Assembly: GCA_964019165.1 (NCBI GenBank)
Contig: OZ025272.1
Coordinates: 3,834,493 to 3,898,492, forward strand
DNA length: 64,000 nt
From: Mastigias papua
Taxonomy: Eukaryota > Cnidaria > Scyphozoa > Rhizostomeae > Mastigiidae
Direction: 5' to 3'
Each line of letters starts with the position of its first letter. The stretch's first letter is position 1. This document shows, piece after piece, positions 19,866 to 63,291 of the stretch. The notes beneath the pieces were generated by a model, which saw only the letters and a program-made list of their open reading frames with translations, searched no databases and was not told the DNA's origin. The translations under genes and the position numbers were made by a program.

Positions 19866-20247
19866 TGAATCTTGGGAGGACTCTTGGGTGACTGAAAACT
19901 TCCTTGAGATCCTAGGCTCCCATTGGCATGCAATTCTTAGCCATTTTTCGTTACTTGTGGATAATTTTAGGATACTCAACTAGGATCATTGTGCTAGTCT
20001 TGGTTTGTTGTGATGACACGTCAATAGTATAAGTCTTAATGATTTATTACACGCAGGTATTGCTGCTTTAGAATAATTTTAGAATGAATTTTAGAATGAA
20101 TGTGGAACCTGTTACAATTCTTCAAAATACTGTGTTTTCCTTCTAGTCACAGTGTTTACTCATTTGCGGGAAACTTTTCTGGACCAATGGCCGTAGTTCC
20201 CAGTGGTATTCCTTTCGTTGTGAACTGATTATGAAAAGACAGCGATT

Positions 20248-23200
20248 ATGGTGAACATGTGAAATTTATCCACACTAAAGTAACAAATCAATATTAGAAA
20301 CTTGCAGTGTTATTTTGTTGCAATAGTAGCTAAGGTAAGTAGTGATGAAGTAGCTAGGGTAAATGGCCCACAGCCTTGCTAGCATAAACTCTGTTGTAAG
20401 CTTGTGTCTTTTTCTCCATTGAGGGAAATTACTCCTGCGCAGTTGATATGTTATAGAGCTAGTAAGTTTCAGGTGAAATTTTGACATATAGCACTTTAAC
20501 GCTTACTTCCCACTAGACCCCTGAAGGGAAGTCAAAGACTTTTAAGTTTGTTCACTCCCTCGTCATAGACCTATCTCCAGGGTAGTTGACCCTTTAGCAT
20601 AAACGTAGGAGGCAAAGGAACTTCTGGCAGTTTCTTTACAAAAAGCAATAGTCTTCCCGAAACTAACTGCAGCTCATTACGGCCAGACAACAATTGATAA
20701 GGGCAAATAGCCTGCCTAAATTTAAGCGTCTTGTTTTCCAGGCTCATTAAGATTAACGCTTACATAACAGTTTTGCATGCATGGTCAAGATGACACGTTG
20801 AGTTCTGATGGAGCTATTTTGTAAATGGTTCTTACCCTAGTAGCATTGATTTTCTGGCTTCAGCTACTTAAACTACTTTTTGATTTAGGAAGCCCCTAAT
20901 TTACTGATAGACTTGACAAAGAGAAATGTAGATAAGATTACTATGTTTCGAAGAACAACGAAAAAGCTGCTCTGAAATTCCGTCTGTGACAAATAACACA
21001 ATATGTTTCAGTTACGTCACACTCCGGAGTTCAAATAGCAACCCGAGTTGATGAACCCGGCCATGTATGTTACCCATGATGCAATACGTCGAACATATAC
21101 TCCATTAATACATGTGAACTTTCTTTTGAAGCGAGATCGAGAACAGAAGGGCCTAAGCATCGCTTATAGTTAAAAATGGTTTGTAAATCCTCAAATTCAT
21201 CATTGTTTCTCTGGAGACTCGTCATCACTAGATAATTATGAGTTCGGTTATTTTCTTCACTTGTCCATCCCACCCGTTTTTGTAGCTTCCATTGCTTTTT
21301 CACTTAAGCTCGTATGTTATATGTATCGTGTGTTAGTAGCTATCATAGCTAACACTGTTAGTGTCTTCGTTTTCACATTTTATGCGAACCTAGATATATC
21401 GTTGTACATAGTGATAGGGAATTGGCCATGTACAGTAATGTATAGGTCAGTTTATGGGGTAAACTTATCCTCTTGGCCATGACTTCATTGCAGAGAATTC
21501 AAGTGTTCAGGAGATGGTTAATCAAGAGCTGTTTTTGAAAGCTAATTTTCATGACCTCATGCTACATTCTTTAGAGTCTTGTTTTGTCATTGTATCCTTT
21601 TAGAGTAGTCATTTCTTCACTAGAAGTAAATAGAGAAGTGCATTATGCAAGTTGCTCTGTTAAGTACCATTCCCTGTTGTAGAACTTGAGCTGGGTGCTT
21701 TGCATACATCTGAAAATGTGCTCTTGCATGTTTGTCTATCTAGCCCAGACAAGGATTCTGCATTTTTTGCTACATATTTTACGAAGTGAATTTTTTTCAT
21801 GGGTATTTATCTTCACAGGTGTTCAAAAGGTTTGTAGAACCAGGGCGAATTGCTCTTGTAAACACTGGAAGATACAATGGAAAACTAGTGGTGATTGTTG
21901 ATGTCATTGATCAAAATAGGGTGTGTTTATAATTTAATTTTATATGTTAGGAGTGCAAAGTGCATAAGCAGATTCAAGTCAATGCTAAATATATATCTCT
22001 AGAGCATTTTGATTCGTAATTTTGTTCATTTGTTTGCATTTTGTTAATTATGTAAAATGCCTCAAAGGGTGGTTGTTTACTAGACATTGTTATTGTCATT
22101 ATTTCTCATATTATTTGGTTTAGGAAAATATTAGCAGATCATACACCATTTGTGTTGCCTGAAAATTTGCAGATTATTTTCAAGTATATGCTTGTAATCT
22201 AAAGGCTCAGCATCTTGCAACTTGGAGCAGGGGGTGGTCCAAAGAACATAACTAGTAGACTTCTCAAACATTTGTAAATGTTTGAGCATGTTGGATTTCA
22301 GTTGCAACCGTTTTTAGTTATTTCATATTTGACATGCTTTCATGTGTTTTGGGAGTATCACATAGAAATATAAACAAGAGACTTCTGTTAGCAATCTGTA
22401 TCAGACTCCTAGACTACGCTACATTATTTCATTCTGTTTTGTCCTTTACTTGTAGTGGATGTTCATCAGTATTGAGCTGAAGCACTTCTCTGATTGCTGC
22501 TTCAAATGTGCACTTTTGTCTTATCTTTAGCTACTTGTGCATGCCATATCATGATTTTGTTTTGTCAAGCAAAGGGAATCAATCGTGATGTTCATTCATG
22601 CCAATGATGTTAGCAATTGTCATATTTGCATAGTAAATTTTCTCCATTCAGTATGTGTAATTTATTGTTAAAGGTACTGTGTGACAACCCTTCAAACAAT
22701 GTACCAAGACAGACTATAAACCTAAAGCATGTTAACCTGACTGATATTGTCATCAAAGTTCCTCATGGTGCTGGAACCCGTGCTGTTCGAAAAGCATTTG
22801 ACAAGGAGGAGGTCAATGCAAAATGGGGCAAAACTGCTTGGGCACAAAAGCTGGCAAAGAAAGTGAAGAGAGCAAGACTGAATGATTTTGACAGATTTAA
22901 ACTGAAGCTGGCAAAGCAAAAGGTGTGCATAAGATTAAGTTTGTCTGTTTGAGAACATTTAGCCTTGGGCATTCATTACTTTTCTTTTCACTCTGGCTCA
23001 TGCTGAGGGGTACGGCAGTGTTAATGATATTTTTCCATATCAAGCCTGCATGCATATTTCTTTGTATGTAGATGACATTGATTTTTTTCTATTTTTCAAT
23101 CTCTTACATGCAGCTGCCTTCATCCTCTGTATTGGTACTAGCATTGTAAGTAATAAGAAAGTTGCAAGTGGCACCTGCAAAGAGGACTCTTGACTTTGTA

Positions 23201-23728
23201 TCTTTCCTTGCTGCAAGCACCACAAAGCCTCCCATAGTGTGTTATTGTTGCGGTTCTGTATTGATAGAAAACAGAAAAAACCTTTCCTCTTGTAGACCTA
23301 AATTCTTTTCTGAACTTGGCATACTTGCAAATATCAGGATATAATAATTAGCTCCTTTACCTTGACAACGATAGGCATTAAACTGTGCTGTATGTGGAGG
23401 TTCCTGGGGTTTTTTTTATTTCAATTGGCCCAAAGAAGGCAGAGTATATTTGAATGAATAAGCCACTTTATTTTTAGGAATTTGTTGAATAGAAGTGTTT
23501 GGTGGTTTTGTGCATGTTATAGCTGTATGCTTGAAAAGTATATACTGTGTTTTTTATTTCAAAATTGCCGACAATATCAACTGAAAAGGATCTTGATTTG
23601 AATTTCTAGTAGACAGATTGTTATGTCCAGCCAATGTGTTTGATTTATTTACAGTATGATTTTCCCTTCTACAGAAAAGCCGAATTGTGAAGGCAGCTGT
23701 CAAGCAGCTAAAGAAGCAAAGCAAATAA
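20248..23728 (+). CDS. RPL14: 60S ribosomal protein L14 (eL14), 4 exons
   Basis: Structural protein of the cytosolic large ribosomal subunit. Exons: 20248-20250 (ATG only, proposed), 21819-21920, 22674-22922, 23675-23728, giving 135 aa. The N-terminal KOW-type region reads [15 protein letters not shown] and [13 protein letters not shown]. The eL14-specific part has [20 protein letters not shown] and [13 protein letters not shown], then the basic tail VKQLKKQSK. Exon 1 is inferred: the vertebrate gene also splits right after the initiator Met, the ATG at 20248 is followed directly by a GTGAAC donor, and a pyrimidine-rich CCTTTC at 20211 could be the 5'-terminal oligopyrimidine start of ribosomal-protein mRNAs. 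An AATAAA lies at 23730-23735, just after the stop. Exons 2-4 are certain; exon 1 is moderately supported. Confidence 0.93.
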
Positions 23729-24719
23729 GAATAAATTAGTTTTTCAGAATCATTTGTTTGAAAATGAATATGTGGTGTTTCTGTCTTCAACTCTTCAAAT
23801 TCTCAACATATCAAGTTTTTCATGTTTGGTTGCTTTATTTGTCATTATTGCTTTATTCATAGCTAAAAATATGCAGTTACTTGAGAGTTGAGAAATACTC
23901 AAATTTTGATTGTTAGAGACTAGGATATTACGTAGGTTAGAATTGAAAAGGTTATAAATCATTGGATACCCGATTCCAATAGATTTGGGATTCAATTCCT
24001 ATTGCAGGAAAATGAAAGAAAAATTCTAACAAATAAGAATTCCATGAGATTTAAAAAGTTTTCTTTTCATAATCATTCTCATTCCCTACACAGTTAATAA
24101 TGAGTAAATTGAAAAAATGCTTCTGTGTACTCAGTGGTGGATTCTAGGAGGAGTGAGGGGAGGGCAAATGCCCCACTGATGAAGTAGATTTGTTGGCATT
24201 TTGAAATGTAGTAACTAAAATAAGGATAATCAGCAAATCTACCTTACAGAAGTAGGCAAATGCACCACAAGTGCTCCTCTTATCGATTTACAAACATTCA
24301 CCACATTGTGTATAATTGAACTACAATGTAATATAAAAGGTCCCTTCAGTTCATGTTTTCAGCAGGGTGGTGGAAAAAGCATTCATTTTGCCAAAACTCT
24401 TGGTTTCTGTAACTTTCCTCTCAATTCGTAATTTATGTTTACTCCTCTGATACTAACGTTTATCAACAGAGAATTTTAACTGCCTGACAGAGACCTCCAG
24501 CACAAGAAAAGAATTTTAGCTTTAATTAATCTATCTCAACTGAAACTTTTCTTAATTTGAATGCTAGAAGCCACACCTATCAGAAAGATGGTGTGGGGAC
24601 GGCAAACAATTGAACATTGGGTAAGTTCTTTCAATTCTGAAGCTGCTTCTGGTACATTTGATGTTAGGTTTCATGATCTAATTTTACAGCCTGCTGACTG
24701 CAAGTTGGGCACCAGCTTA
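23729..24719. other. Convergent intergenic region RPL14-NSUN2
   Basis: 991 bp of AT-rich DNA holding both 3'UTRs. I see no exon, RNA gene or clear repeat. Confidence 0.5.
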
Positions 24720-43057
<18,338 letters not shown>

Positions 43058-44206
43058 CGCTTATAACAATTGGGGCTCTTTCATTCACAAACGACGTCTC
43101 TTTCTTTGAAGTTGAAGTCAAAGGTATTTTCGATCTGACTTTGTTGAAATGTGATCGATGACCATTTTGACCCAGCCTCCTTATGATTTATGGTCACGAG
43201 GATTGCCAATCTATACTGCCAAAAAGGAAGAAGGGAGGGTGTATACTGTACAGGCTGAGTCTCATCATCTAAGCCAAGATGGTATTGCATAGATTCCGTT
43301 ATTCATTGTTTTATTCGATTGTACATTGATTTAGCAATAGAATATACTGCTGAATATGTTAAATTCTTTCTGTGGAATAGGAAATCCAACGTGCAGTGAC
43401 TTTGATACCTATTAGGCCAGCGTTGCAGATCAACAAATCTATATACTTATCAGTTAGTATCAGTGAAACGTCATAGCGATCAATCTTCAAATGGATGTGG
43501 AAAGGGACCAGAAATTCAGATTTCGTAGTGCCAGTTTTGAAATAAAATAAGATGGTCACATCTAGTATTTTATTGTTTTGAGCATCACAACAGTTAATTT
43601 GTCCTATTTGTCTACTTTACGAGCCTCCTGGCATGTATTCAAAAGGCATTTACCAATTATTTGGAATGCCCTGTTACATGCTCAGATTCAATGAAGTATT
43701 ATGAAATAGTGGTTTTGTCACGTTTTTATCTGCCCACCTTGCACCATTAGCATTTTCCTAGTTGGACAAACAATTCTATCCATCCAAATACATTGTAAGG
43801 AAGGATAGGCATTTTTACTGGTTGGTTTTGTTTTGGTTTAATTAACTGTAGAGAAATAATTGAAAGCAAGTATATGATGAAGAAAATATTAAGAAAATAC
43901 AGTGTACTGAATCACTAAGTGAATATTGTTGTACTTCTTATGATTATAGCTCAGAAATGGCTCTTGGAGTAGTTTAGGAGCAGGAAAGCTTACATACTGC
44001 CCATTTACATTTACTGTAACTGTCAACAATGGTTTACAAGCAGAGTCAATAATATTTCCATAAATATAAATCCACCACTTGTAACTCCATGTATCAAGTT
44101 GACCCAGTGATATTCAAGGTTTGCATTCATCATCCTTGCACTTTTTCTTTAGAATAAATCACTTGCCAATTACTGATTTGTTTTATCAAAATAGTCTTCC
44201 ACAAAT
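43058..44206. promoter_or_regulatory. Divergent intergenic region NSUN2-VPS35
   Basis: 1,149 bp lie between the proposed NSUN2 start and the VPS35 start, which point away from each other, so both promoters are expected here. I see no TATA box or other motif I would defend. If the small NSUN2 first exon is wrong, the NSUN2 promoter would move. Confidence 0.4.
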
Positions 44207-57063
<12,857 letters not shown>

Positions 57064-59442
57064 AGATATATTATGTGGAATTAATTGATTTGTATTCAAG
57101 GTTTATTAATGTACTTACTTCTTTTAGATACTAAAAGTACTTTTTTGCTGTCTTTGCTATTGCTAAGCCTGAATACCTGATAGTATTGAGTTGCTAAATG
57201 TGATATTTGGAAAAAGGTGGACTCGGAACTTCCTTTGGAATTACCCAGTCCCCACCTTTCACCACCACCCACCACCACCCACCACCACCCACCACCACCC
57301 ACCATCACGTCATATTTTGTTTTCAGCTTCTGTACTACCTAGCATAAAATGTGACATTGATATTACAATGAATTTGGACGTTTTAATTTTGTGTGATGGA
57401 AGGTAGTACCAACAGGGCTGTGAATTTGAACCTATAACATTTCTGTGAGTTTATGTGACGTAATTTATCAAACTGCGCTTTCTGCATTATAATGTGTTAT
57501 GGTATAGTTTATGTCTGATGACATCATACACTTTGATAGTCTATGCGCTATAGCCTAACATATACTTAGTATCTCTCAGGCCAAACAGCCATTATACTAT
57601 AATATCTGTTTCATTAATTTAGCCCTGCTCCATGCCTTTTGAGAACTCAAATAGGCCATAGAGCGTTCTTGCACCAAAATTTGCGGTGATAATAATCATG
57701 TGACCTGGTGAAGTGTAAAGACAGAGTTGCTATAAATCTAATGCTATGTTGATATAGCAATTGCCATAGTGGTTAGGACCATATTTACTTGCAATTTTTA
57801 TGTATTTGTCAACTGGACATCGTCAAATGATACGTAATTGGTGGTCAGTAAATTAATAATTGAATTGGCTAATAATCTTATCATGATTAAAAACGGAGTT
57901 AACTCACCCCTGTTAATCTTTTGTGCTTACCTTAGTTACCTCTATTATTTAATGTGTGAATAAAGGGAATGATTTTCTAACCACTTGACCACTCTTTCAT
58001 ACAAAGCTTATTAATTTTCTAATGATCTCCTTCAATCTTTTAGCAACCGTCCAAGCCTGTTCGACCATTTTTCGTTCAGTTTTATAACTCTGTCATCTCC
58101 ATCCAATAGCTTCCCATTTTGTTTGAGTCAACTGCTTAACAGACAGCCATACTTTGGCAGGCCTCTTTAGCAGAGGTGTATTGCTAATGCTTCATCAAAT
58201 CCATTTGTCAAGAAAGTGCCACGGATCGTCTGACTTATGTGTTGCTCCAATATGAATGCATAAGTTATTTCAAAATATTGAAAAGTTTCAAACACAGTAA
58301 TATTGCTATCCGTGTCATGCATCAACGTGTTTCTTATTAGAGAAGAAACAATTGGATGCATGACGTAAGTAGTACGTAGGAGAACACGATTTGAAAGAGA
58401 AAAAGAGAAATTGAAGCCAAGGCTGCTTAATTTAATGAATAAGTCATGCTCGATTTTATTGCAATGGTGAGGAGTTGTGTCAAGAGGTGGGAAAAGCAGA
58501 TTTTGGCGTAGTGTCAATGAAAGAAGAGTTCATTGAGGAAAGCTTTGCAGAAATTATTCCATAGCTCTATATTAGAGCACAGATAAAAGCTTTGGGCATT
58601 ATTGAATCATTGATCTCAGATTTTAATCAATGACTTGAGAGCACCGAAAATTCAACATGGATATAAAAGGAAGGAAACTTGAATCTTTTGCAATAAACAA
58701 GTAATTTATATTTATAGCGGGAATGTATTAAAAAAGTTTCATACCCCATCATGAATTCTAAAAAATTTGATAGTCAAATAAAACGAACCTAACAAACTTC
58801 AAACACTATGCCTCAAACCCCTCCAAAAATTCTTCCACCCTTGTACCCAGCATTAAAAATGACATCTCCAAAGCGATCCGAATCGGTCACGGTTTGCAGA
58901 AGAAGAAATGTTACGGCCTGCCCCAAAGTTCTGTAGCAGAGATGCATGAAGCATTAGGGAGGAGCATTATAGTGTTAGGGCACTTGTGCCACTCCCTACC
59001 TTGTAAGAGCCACACCCAATCATATCAACATTGCGTGCTATACTTAATTGCTTATTACAAGCAGAGAAGCACTTGGATGGCCCTGGTAGTATAGCATAGA
59101 ATGAAAAACTTCTAAAAACAGATGAAAATGAGTACTATGCGTGCTATGAGTTTGCTGGGGCTTCGCACATGGTTTTGTCTCCAAGTAAAGATCATTCTTC
59201 AACTGCTTGAGGACACTTCCCTCAACATTTGTGAAAAATGGGTGCAGCCACGAAGCTAGGGGTGGGCACGGGCAGCATTGACCTGTCCACCTTATAGATT
59301 TTGTCTCCTTGCCTCCCTCGCCCCCAAAACCTTTTAATTTGAAAGTATAATTTTGGAAATGCGTAGAAAATAGATAGCTTGACACAAAACAATCAGAATA
59401 CAGTATCTAAGTTTCTCGCACACATATCAACGATTTCATACT
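57064..59442. other. Intergenic region 3' of VPS35
   Basis: Contains the VPS35 3'UTR and a short CCACCACCCA-type repeat at about 57258-57304. The remainder is AT-rich sequence without a supported exon. A 116-codon frame at 58167-58517 (minus) matches nothing I recognise and lacks supporting context. Confidence 0.5.
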
Positions 59443-59891
59443 TTTAGAACCAGAATTGGGACAAACAGCAGAGACATTTCTTCATCTTTAGTGATGTTTC
59501 AATTTAATTTTATATATATATACATTAACTAATGTACGTGTTTATATGTGTAAAAATATGGTTTTACTTAACATACATAAGGTATGAAACTACCGAAATA
59601 CAATTTCAGTCACAACACACGGGATCTAATTCATTCACTTGCAAAAAGCACCTGTGAACGGAAATGGATATATACTCTACTATTTAAGCTATGACATAAT
59701 CGTTGTTAGACTTAAAACCAGTGACATATCAAAGATAGTTGAACTTAAAACGTAAAAAAAGTTTAGCCATATTTGATATGTCGCTAGTTTTAAGTCTCAC
59801 AGCAATTATGTCTTAGCTATAGCTATGGCGTTAAGAAACATCGCTTAAGAGGAAGAAATGTCTGTTATTTGTCGTAATCCTGGTTCTAAAG
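59443..59891. mobile_element. Fold-back element with nested inverted repeats
   Basis: Outer arms 59443-59502 and 59833-59891 are imperfect reverse complements (TTTAGAACCAG... / ...CTGGTTCTAAA). Inner arms 59687-59730 and 59771-59822 are also complementary (GACTTAAAACCAGTGACATATCAAA / TTTGATATGTCGCTAGTTTTAAGTC). About 175 extra bases between outer and inner left arms have no counterpart on the right and may be an insertion. A long-TIR MITE fits. Confidence 0.6.
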
Positions 59892-60014
59892 TTCACCCTC
59901 AAGCTGCGGTTTCCTAAAACCAAATTGGTTTCATAACTCTTTTTCTTTCTAGACTGGGTGTATCCGTAAATTTAGAAAAGGCGTTTTCCTGGAATCTAAA
60001 GGGCGTGGTTTCAA

Positions 60015-62170
60015 GCACTCATCATCATCATCATCAAATTATATTTTTACACGAAACCCTATCAGCTACGTAATTATAAAGAAAATACGTTATATATAAA
60101 AAAAAAAATAAAATTACAAGTAAATTTAAATGGTATTGCTGGTCTTCCCAGGGATCGTGCTTAGGGAAAGGATGCTAATTTTGCAGGTATTCCTTTAATT
60201 TCTTTTTGAACGTGGTAGTCGTGGAACTCATTCTTATTTGTAATGGGATTTCGTTCCACGCCTTAGCACCACAATAGAAAAAGCTCTTTTTAGAGAATTC
60301 TAAGTTTTGCCTTGGAATGTCTAGGTCAAGGTAATTCCTTGTTGAATAATTAGATATTTGGGACCTAGTGACAAGTCTTCCTTGCAAACTGTCGGGGCAG
60401 AGACCATTTATTATTTTGTAGATCATAACTGCCCTGTCAAATTTTATCAAATTTGAGACTGAGAGCCAATTACACCTCCACCCGTCCTTTAATCTTGAGC
60501 CTTCTATTAGTGTGCGGGCTCTATTTTGTAGGCGTTGAAGGTGATCCAGTTTTGTGTTTGATAAATTTCCCCATAGTTCATCACTGTATCTCAAATGACT
60601 CTCTAGCAGTGCCTTATAGACCTGATCTAGTTTAGATTGCGGGAGTATGTTATTTAGTCTCCGCAGGGACGAGAGAGCATTTTTTATTTTACCTTTAAGG
60701 TTTTTATATTGCTCATTCCATGTCAGGTTCTCATCAACCATAATTCCGAGGTATTTAACTTGTTGAGCTCGTTTGATTGGCTCTCCATTTACGTTTACCT
60801 CTAGTAGACCGGGAATCTGGTTGGTTTGTCGTTTGTGACCAACAACCATATATTCTGTTTTAGCAGTGTTCAAGCTGAGCTTGTTCTGGCGTAGCCATTC
60901 TGTAATATTCTCTATCTCAGCCTTTAGGTCATTACAGAGATCGTAAATATCTTCGCCAGAACAAGTGACACTAGTATCATCTGCATACATGTTTGGGGTG
61001 CATTTTTTGAGGCACTGCTCAAAGTCATTGACATACAGGATGAAGAGGAGCGGCCCCAAGCATGATCCCTGGGGGATACCACAGTGAACTGTTTTCAAAC
61101 TAGATTTATGGCCATTTAAGACACAGTATTGTTTTCTACTGGTTAAATACGATGTGAACCACCGAAGAGATGTCCCTGCAACTCCGTATTTGGTTAGTTT
61201 AGCTAGAAGAATCCCGTGGTCCACCGTATCAAACGCCTTTTTAAGATCTAGAAATACGCTGATATTAATTCTATGCTTGTCAACATTAGAGAACCATGAA
61301 TCTGTTATGTTAAGTAGTGAGGTTAGGGTGTTATGCATCTTTAAAAATGCATGTTGACATGTAGCGAATTTCTTTTGCTCTTTCATGTAACTCGAAACTT
61401 GATCATGCCCTAGTTTTTCCAGTAACCTCGAGAAAACAGATAGTACGGATATAGGCCTATAATTGCTCATGTCACTTTTTGAACCTGACTTGAAAATAGA
61501 GGTTACCCTTGCTATTTTCCATATATCCGGAAAAACACCTGTTTTGAATGAAGAGTTGAATATAGCAGCGAGTGGTTTGCATAAAATTTCTGCTGCATCT
61601 TTTACAAACTGTACTGAAATCTTATCATAACCCGAAGATTTGTTGCATTTCAATTTTTTGATTTCATTTTTTATAAGGTCAGAAGTAATGGGTTGAAATT
61701 CAAAATTAGGGGCTGCGAGTGCATCTTTATCATTAAAGTATTTTAGTGGGTTATCTGATTCTTTAATTTCGATTTTTTCAGCAAGTTTAGAGCCTATCAT
61801 TGTGAAATGGTTATTAAATGCTTCCGCAATTCCTTTCTGCTTTTCAATTGGTTGACCCTCATACATGACGGATCTAGGAGTCGTGGAACATTGACTTTTG
61901 TTCAATACTCTGTTAATCGTTTTCCACATCTCCTTCGGGTTATTTGAATTTTCGTCAATCAAATTGCAGAAGTAGCATTCAACAGCTCTTCGGAGTTCAC
62001 TAGTTACTTTATTTCTTAGGCGTTTATACTTAGGCCATAACGAACGATCTTTTTCAGCTTGTTTCTTAGTCCGATCTCTCTCATGTATCATATTTCTGAT
62101 ACGATACTTTCTTAGGGGTATCCCCCCAGACCGCATCATACCTATTTGCAACTGACCTCCCCGCCTTTTC
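60015..62170 (-). mobile_element. CR1-like LINE with intact reverse-transcriptase frame
   Basis: An uninterrupted 658-codon frame (62151-60175) encodes the linker and full reverse-transcriptase domain: SGYDKISVQFVKDA, NYRPISVLSVFSRLLEK, FLDLKKAFDTVDHGILLAKL, GIPQGSCLGPLLFILYVND, catalytic MYADDTSV, WLRQNKLSLNTAKTEYMVV and YLGIMVDENLTWNEQ. C-terminal domain: LQRLQNRAR and SFFYCGAKAWNEIPLQIR. The apurinic endonuclease that should precede it is missing, so the copy is 5'-truncated just inside the polyprotein. The 3' end is marked by a (GAT)n-like tail at 60020-60037. The intact frame implies recent insertion. It could not mobilise alone, because an endonuclease and 5' promoter are absent. Confidence 0.88.
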
Positions 62171-62193
62171 CGACCTAGACTTCGTTATTGACT

Positions 62194-62208
62194 GGGGGGG
62201 GGGGGGGG
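62194..62208. repeat. Poly-G tract (15 G)
   Basis: Fifteen consecutive G at the upstream edge of the LINE, about 40 bp beyond the 5' end of its open frame. On the LINE strand it reads C15. It is likely to be length-unstable and prone to sequencing error. Confidence 0.95.
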
Positions 62209-62571
62209 TGGCCTTGCTCCCAGTGCCTCTTGTTTTCTAAGTCCTTGTGTTTGGGGATTAGTGATCTCGAGATTTAATCATGATCAATCAATCATGGTCG
62301 TGATTGGATCATCAAGGGATATCGCCATTGTTCAACCTTTCCTTTGCGCTGCCTTTGATTCACAGCATCAGCAGTACTGGCAAATAGACTACATGTGAAA
62401 CTAGGCTAGGTTTCCTATCTAACATTAATTTGACGTTCTCGTGCATAGCCGATCTGTTCTTGTGAATTGCAAAAGTAGTGCCATTTAGATCTACTGCTAT
62501 TTCTTAATGTTAAAATCGTTAAGTGAGCACTTTTGCAAACAAGGGTAGGCCTGTAAGTAGGAGAACAAATA
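62209..62571. promoter_or_regulatory. Probable 5' region of the UBE2QL1-like gene
   Basis: 363 bp between the poly-G tract and the start codon. It includes palindromic TGATCAATCAATCATGGTCG-type sequence near 62280. No TATA box or other defined promoter element recognised. Confidence 0.35.
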
Positions 62572-63291
62572 ATGGCTGCTTTACTACGCTTGATCAAGAA
62601 AAAGCAAGACAATGTGGCAGGCAGCGATGTTTTGGTACACAGTTGTAAAAGTGATAATGAAGAACCGAGTGCTGAAGAAGGAAGGCTAGATAAACGAACC
62701 AGTAAACGGAAAACTAAAGCTGAGGAAACAGCTTCATCGACAGATAGGAAAAGCGATAAAGCACAATCAGTCAATAACAGGCAAGGACTGCGCAGAAGAC
62801 GCTTGATGAAAGAGTTTTCACAAATATCCAAAACTATAGGGGAAAATTGTGACTGGTTTTCAGCTGAGCTTGTGGAAGATAATCTTTATGAGTGGAATAT
62901 TATGCTTTTTTCTGTTGATTCAGAAAGTGAACTACACCAAGACATGAAGGACTTCGGTATCCCTCATATTTTATTGAATCTATCGTTCCCCGACAATTTC
63001 CCATTTTCCCCTCCATTCATGAGGGTTGTAAAACCAAGAATTCGTGGTGGTTTTGTCCTTGATGGGGGTGCAATTTGCATGGAATTGCTTACTCCATCTG
63101 GATGGAGCAGTGCATATACAGTAGAGGCAATAATCATGCAGTTCTCAGCCCTAATTGTCAAAGGCAGAGGCCGGATCGATAAGAAATCAAAATCAGACTT
63201 TAATAAGAAAGAAGCCGAAGCTGCATTCAAGAAAGTGGTCAAAACGCACGAAATGTATGGTTGGATAACTCCACCAATATCTGAAGGTTGA
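62572..63291 (+). CDS. UBE2QL1: UBE2Q-family ubiquitin-conjugating enzyme, UBE2QL1-like, single exon
   Basis: E2 enzyme expected to carry ubiquitin on a catalytic cysteine. It is 239 aa and intronless. The UBC fold spans about 78-239: MKEFSQISK, LYEWNIMLFSVD, HILLNLSFPDNFPFSPPFMR, then GGAICMELLTPSGWSSAYTV with the catalytic Cys at 169, followed by a UBE2Q-typical WSSAYTVEAIIMQ block. The C-terminus KTHEMYGWITPP is nearly that of vertebrate UBE2QL1. The residues replacing the usual HPN motif are those of the UBE2Q family. Vertebrate UBE2QL1 is ~161 aa; here ~75 extra N-terminal residues are charged, low in complexity and rich in Lys/Arg (KRTSKRKTK, RRRR), probably disordered and possibly nuclear-targeting. 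ATG 62572 is the first in-frame Met of the open frame. Confidence 0.92.
   Translation: MAALLRLIKKKQDNVAGSDVLVHSCKSDNEEPSAEEGRLDKRTSKRKTKAEETASSTDRKSDKAQSVNNRQGLRRRRLMKEFSQISKTIGENCDWFSAELVEDNLYEWNIMLFSVDSESELHQDMKDFGIPHILLNLSFPDNFPFSPPFMRVVKPRIRGGFVLDGGAICMELLTPSGWSSAYTVEAIIMQFSALIVKGRGRIDKKSKSDFNKKEAEAAFKKVVKTHEMYGWITPPISEG

Noticed and set aside
20251..23674. snoRNA genes in RPL14 introns
   Set aside because: Ribosomal-protein introns often host snoRNAs, but I could not find a convincing C/D or H/ACA box set.
58167..58517. 116-codon minus-strand frame
   Set aside because: No recognisable motif, no splice or promoter context, and AT-rich composition; chance length is plausible.
62964..63242. 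92-codon minus-strand frame
   Set aside because: Antisense shadow of the UBE2QL1-like catalytic domain.
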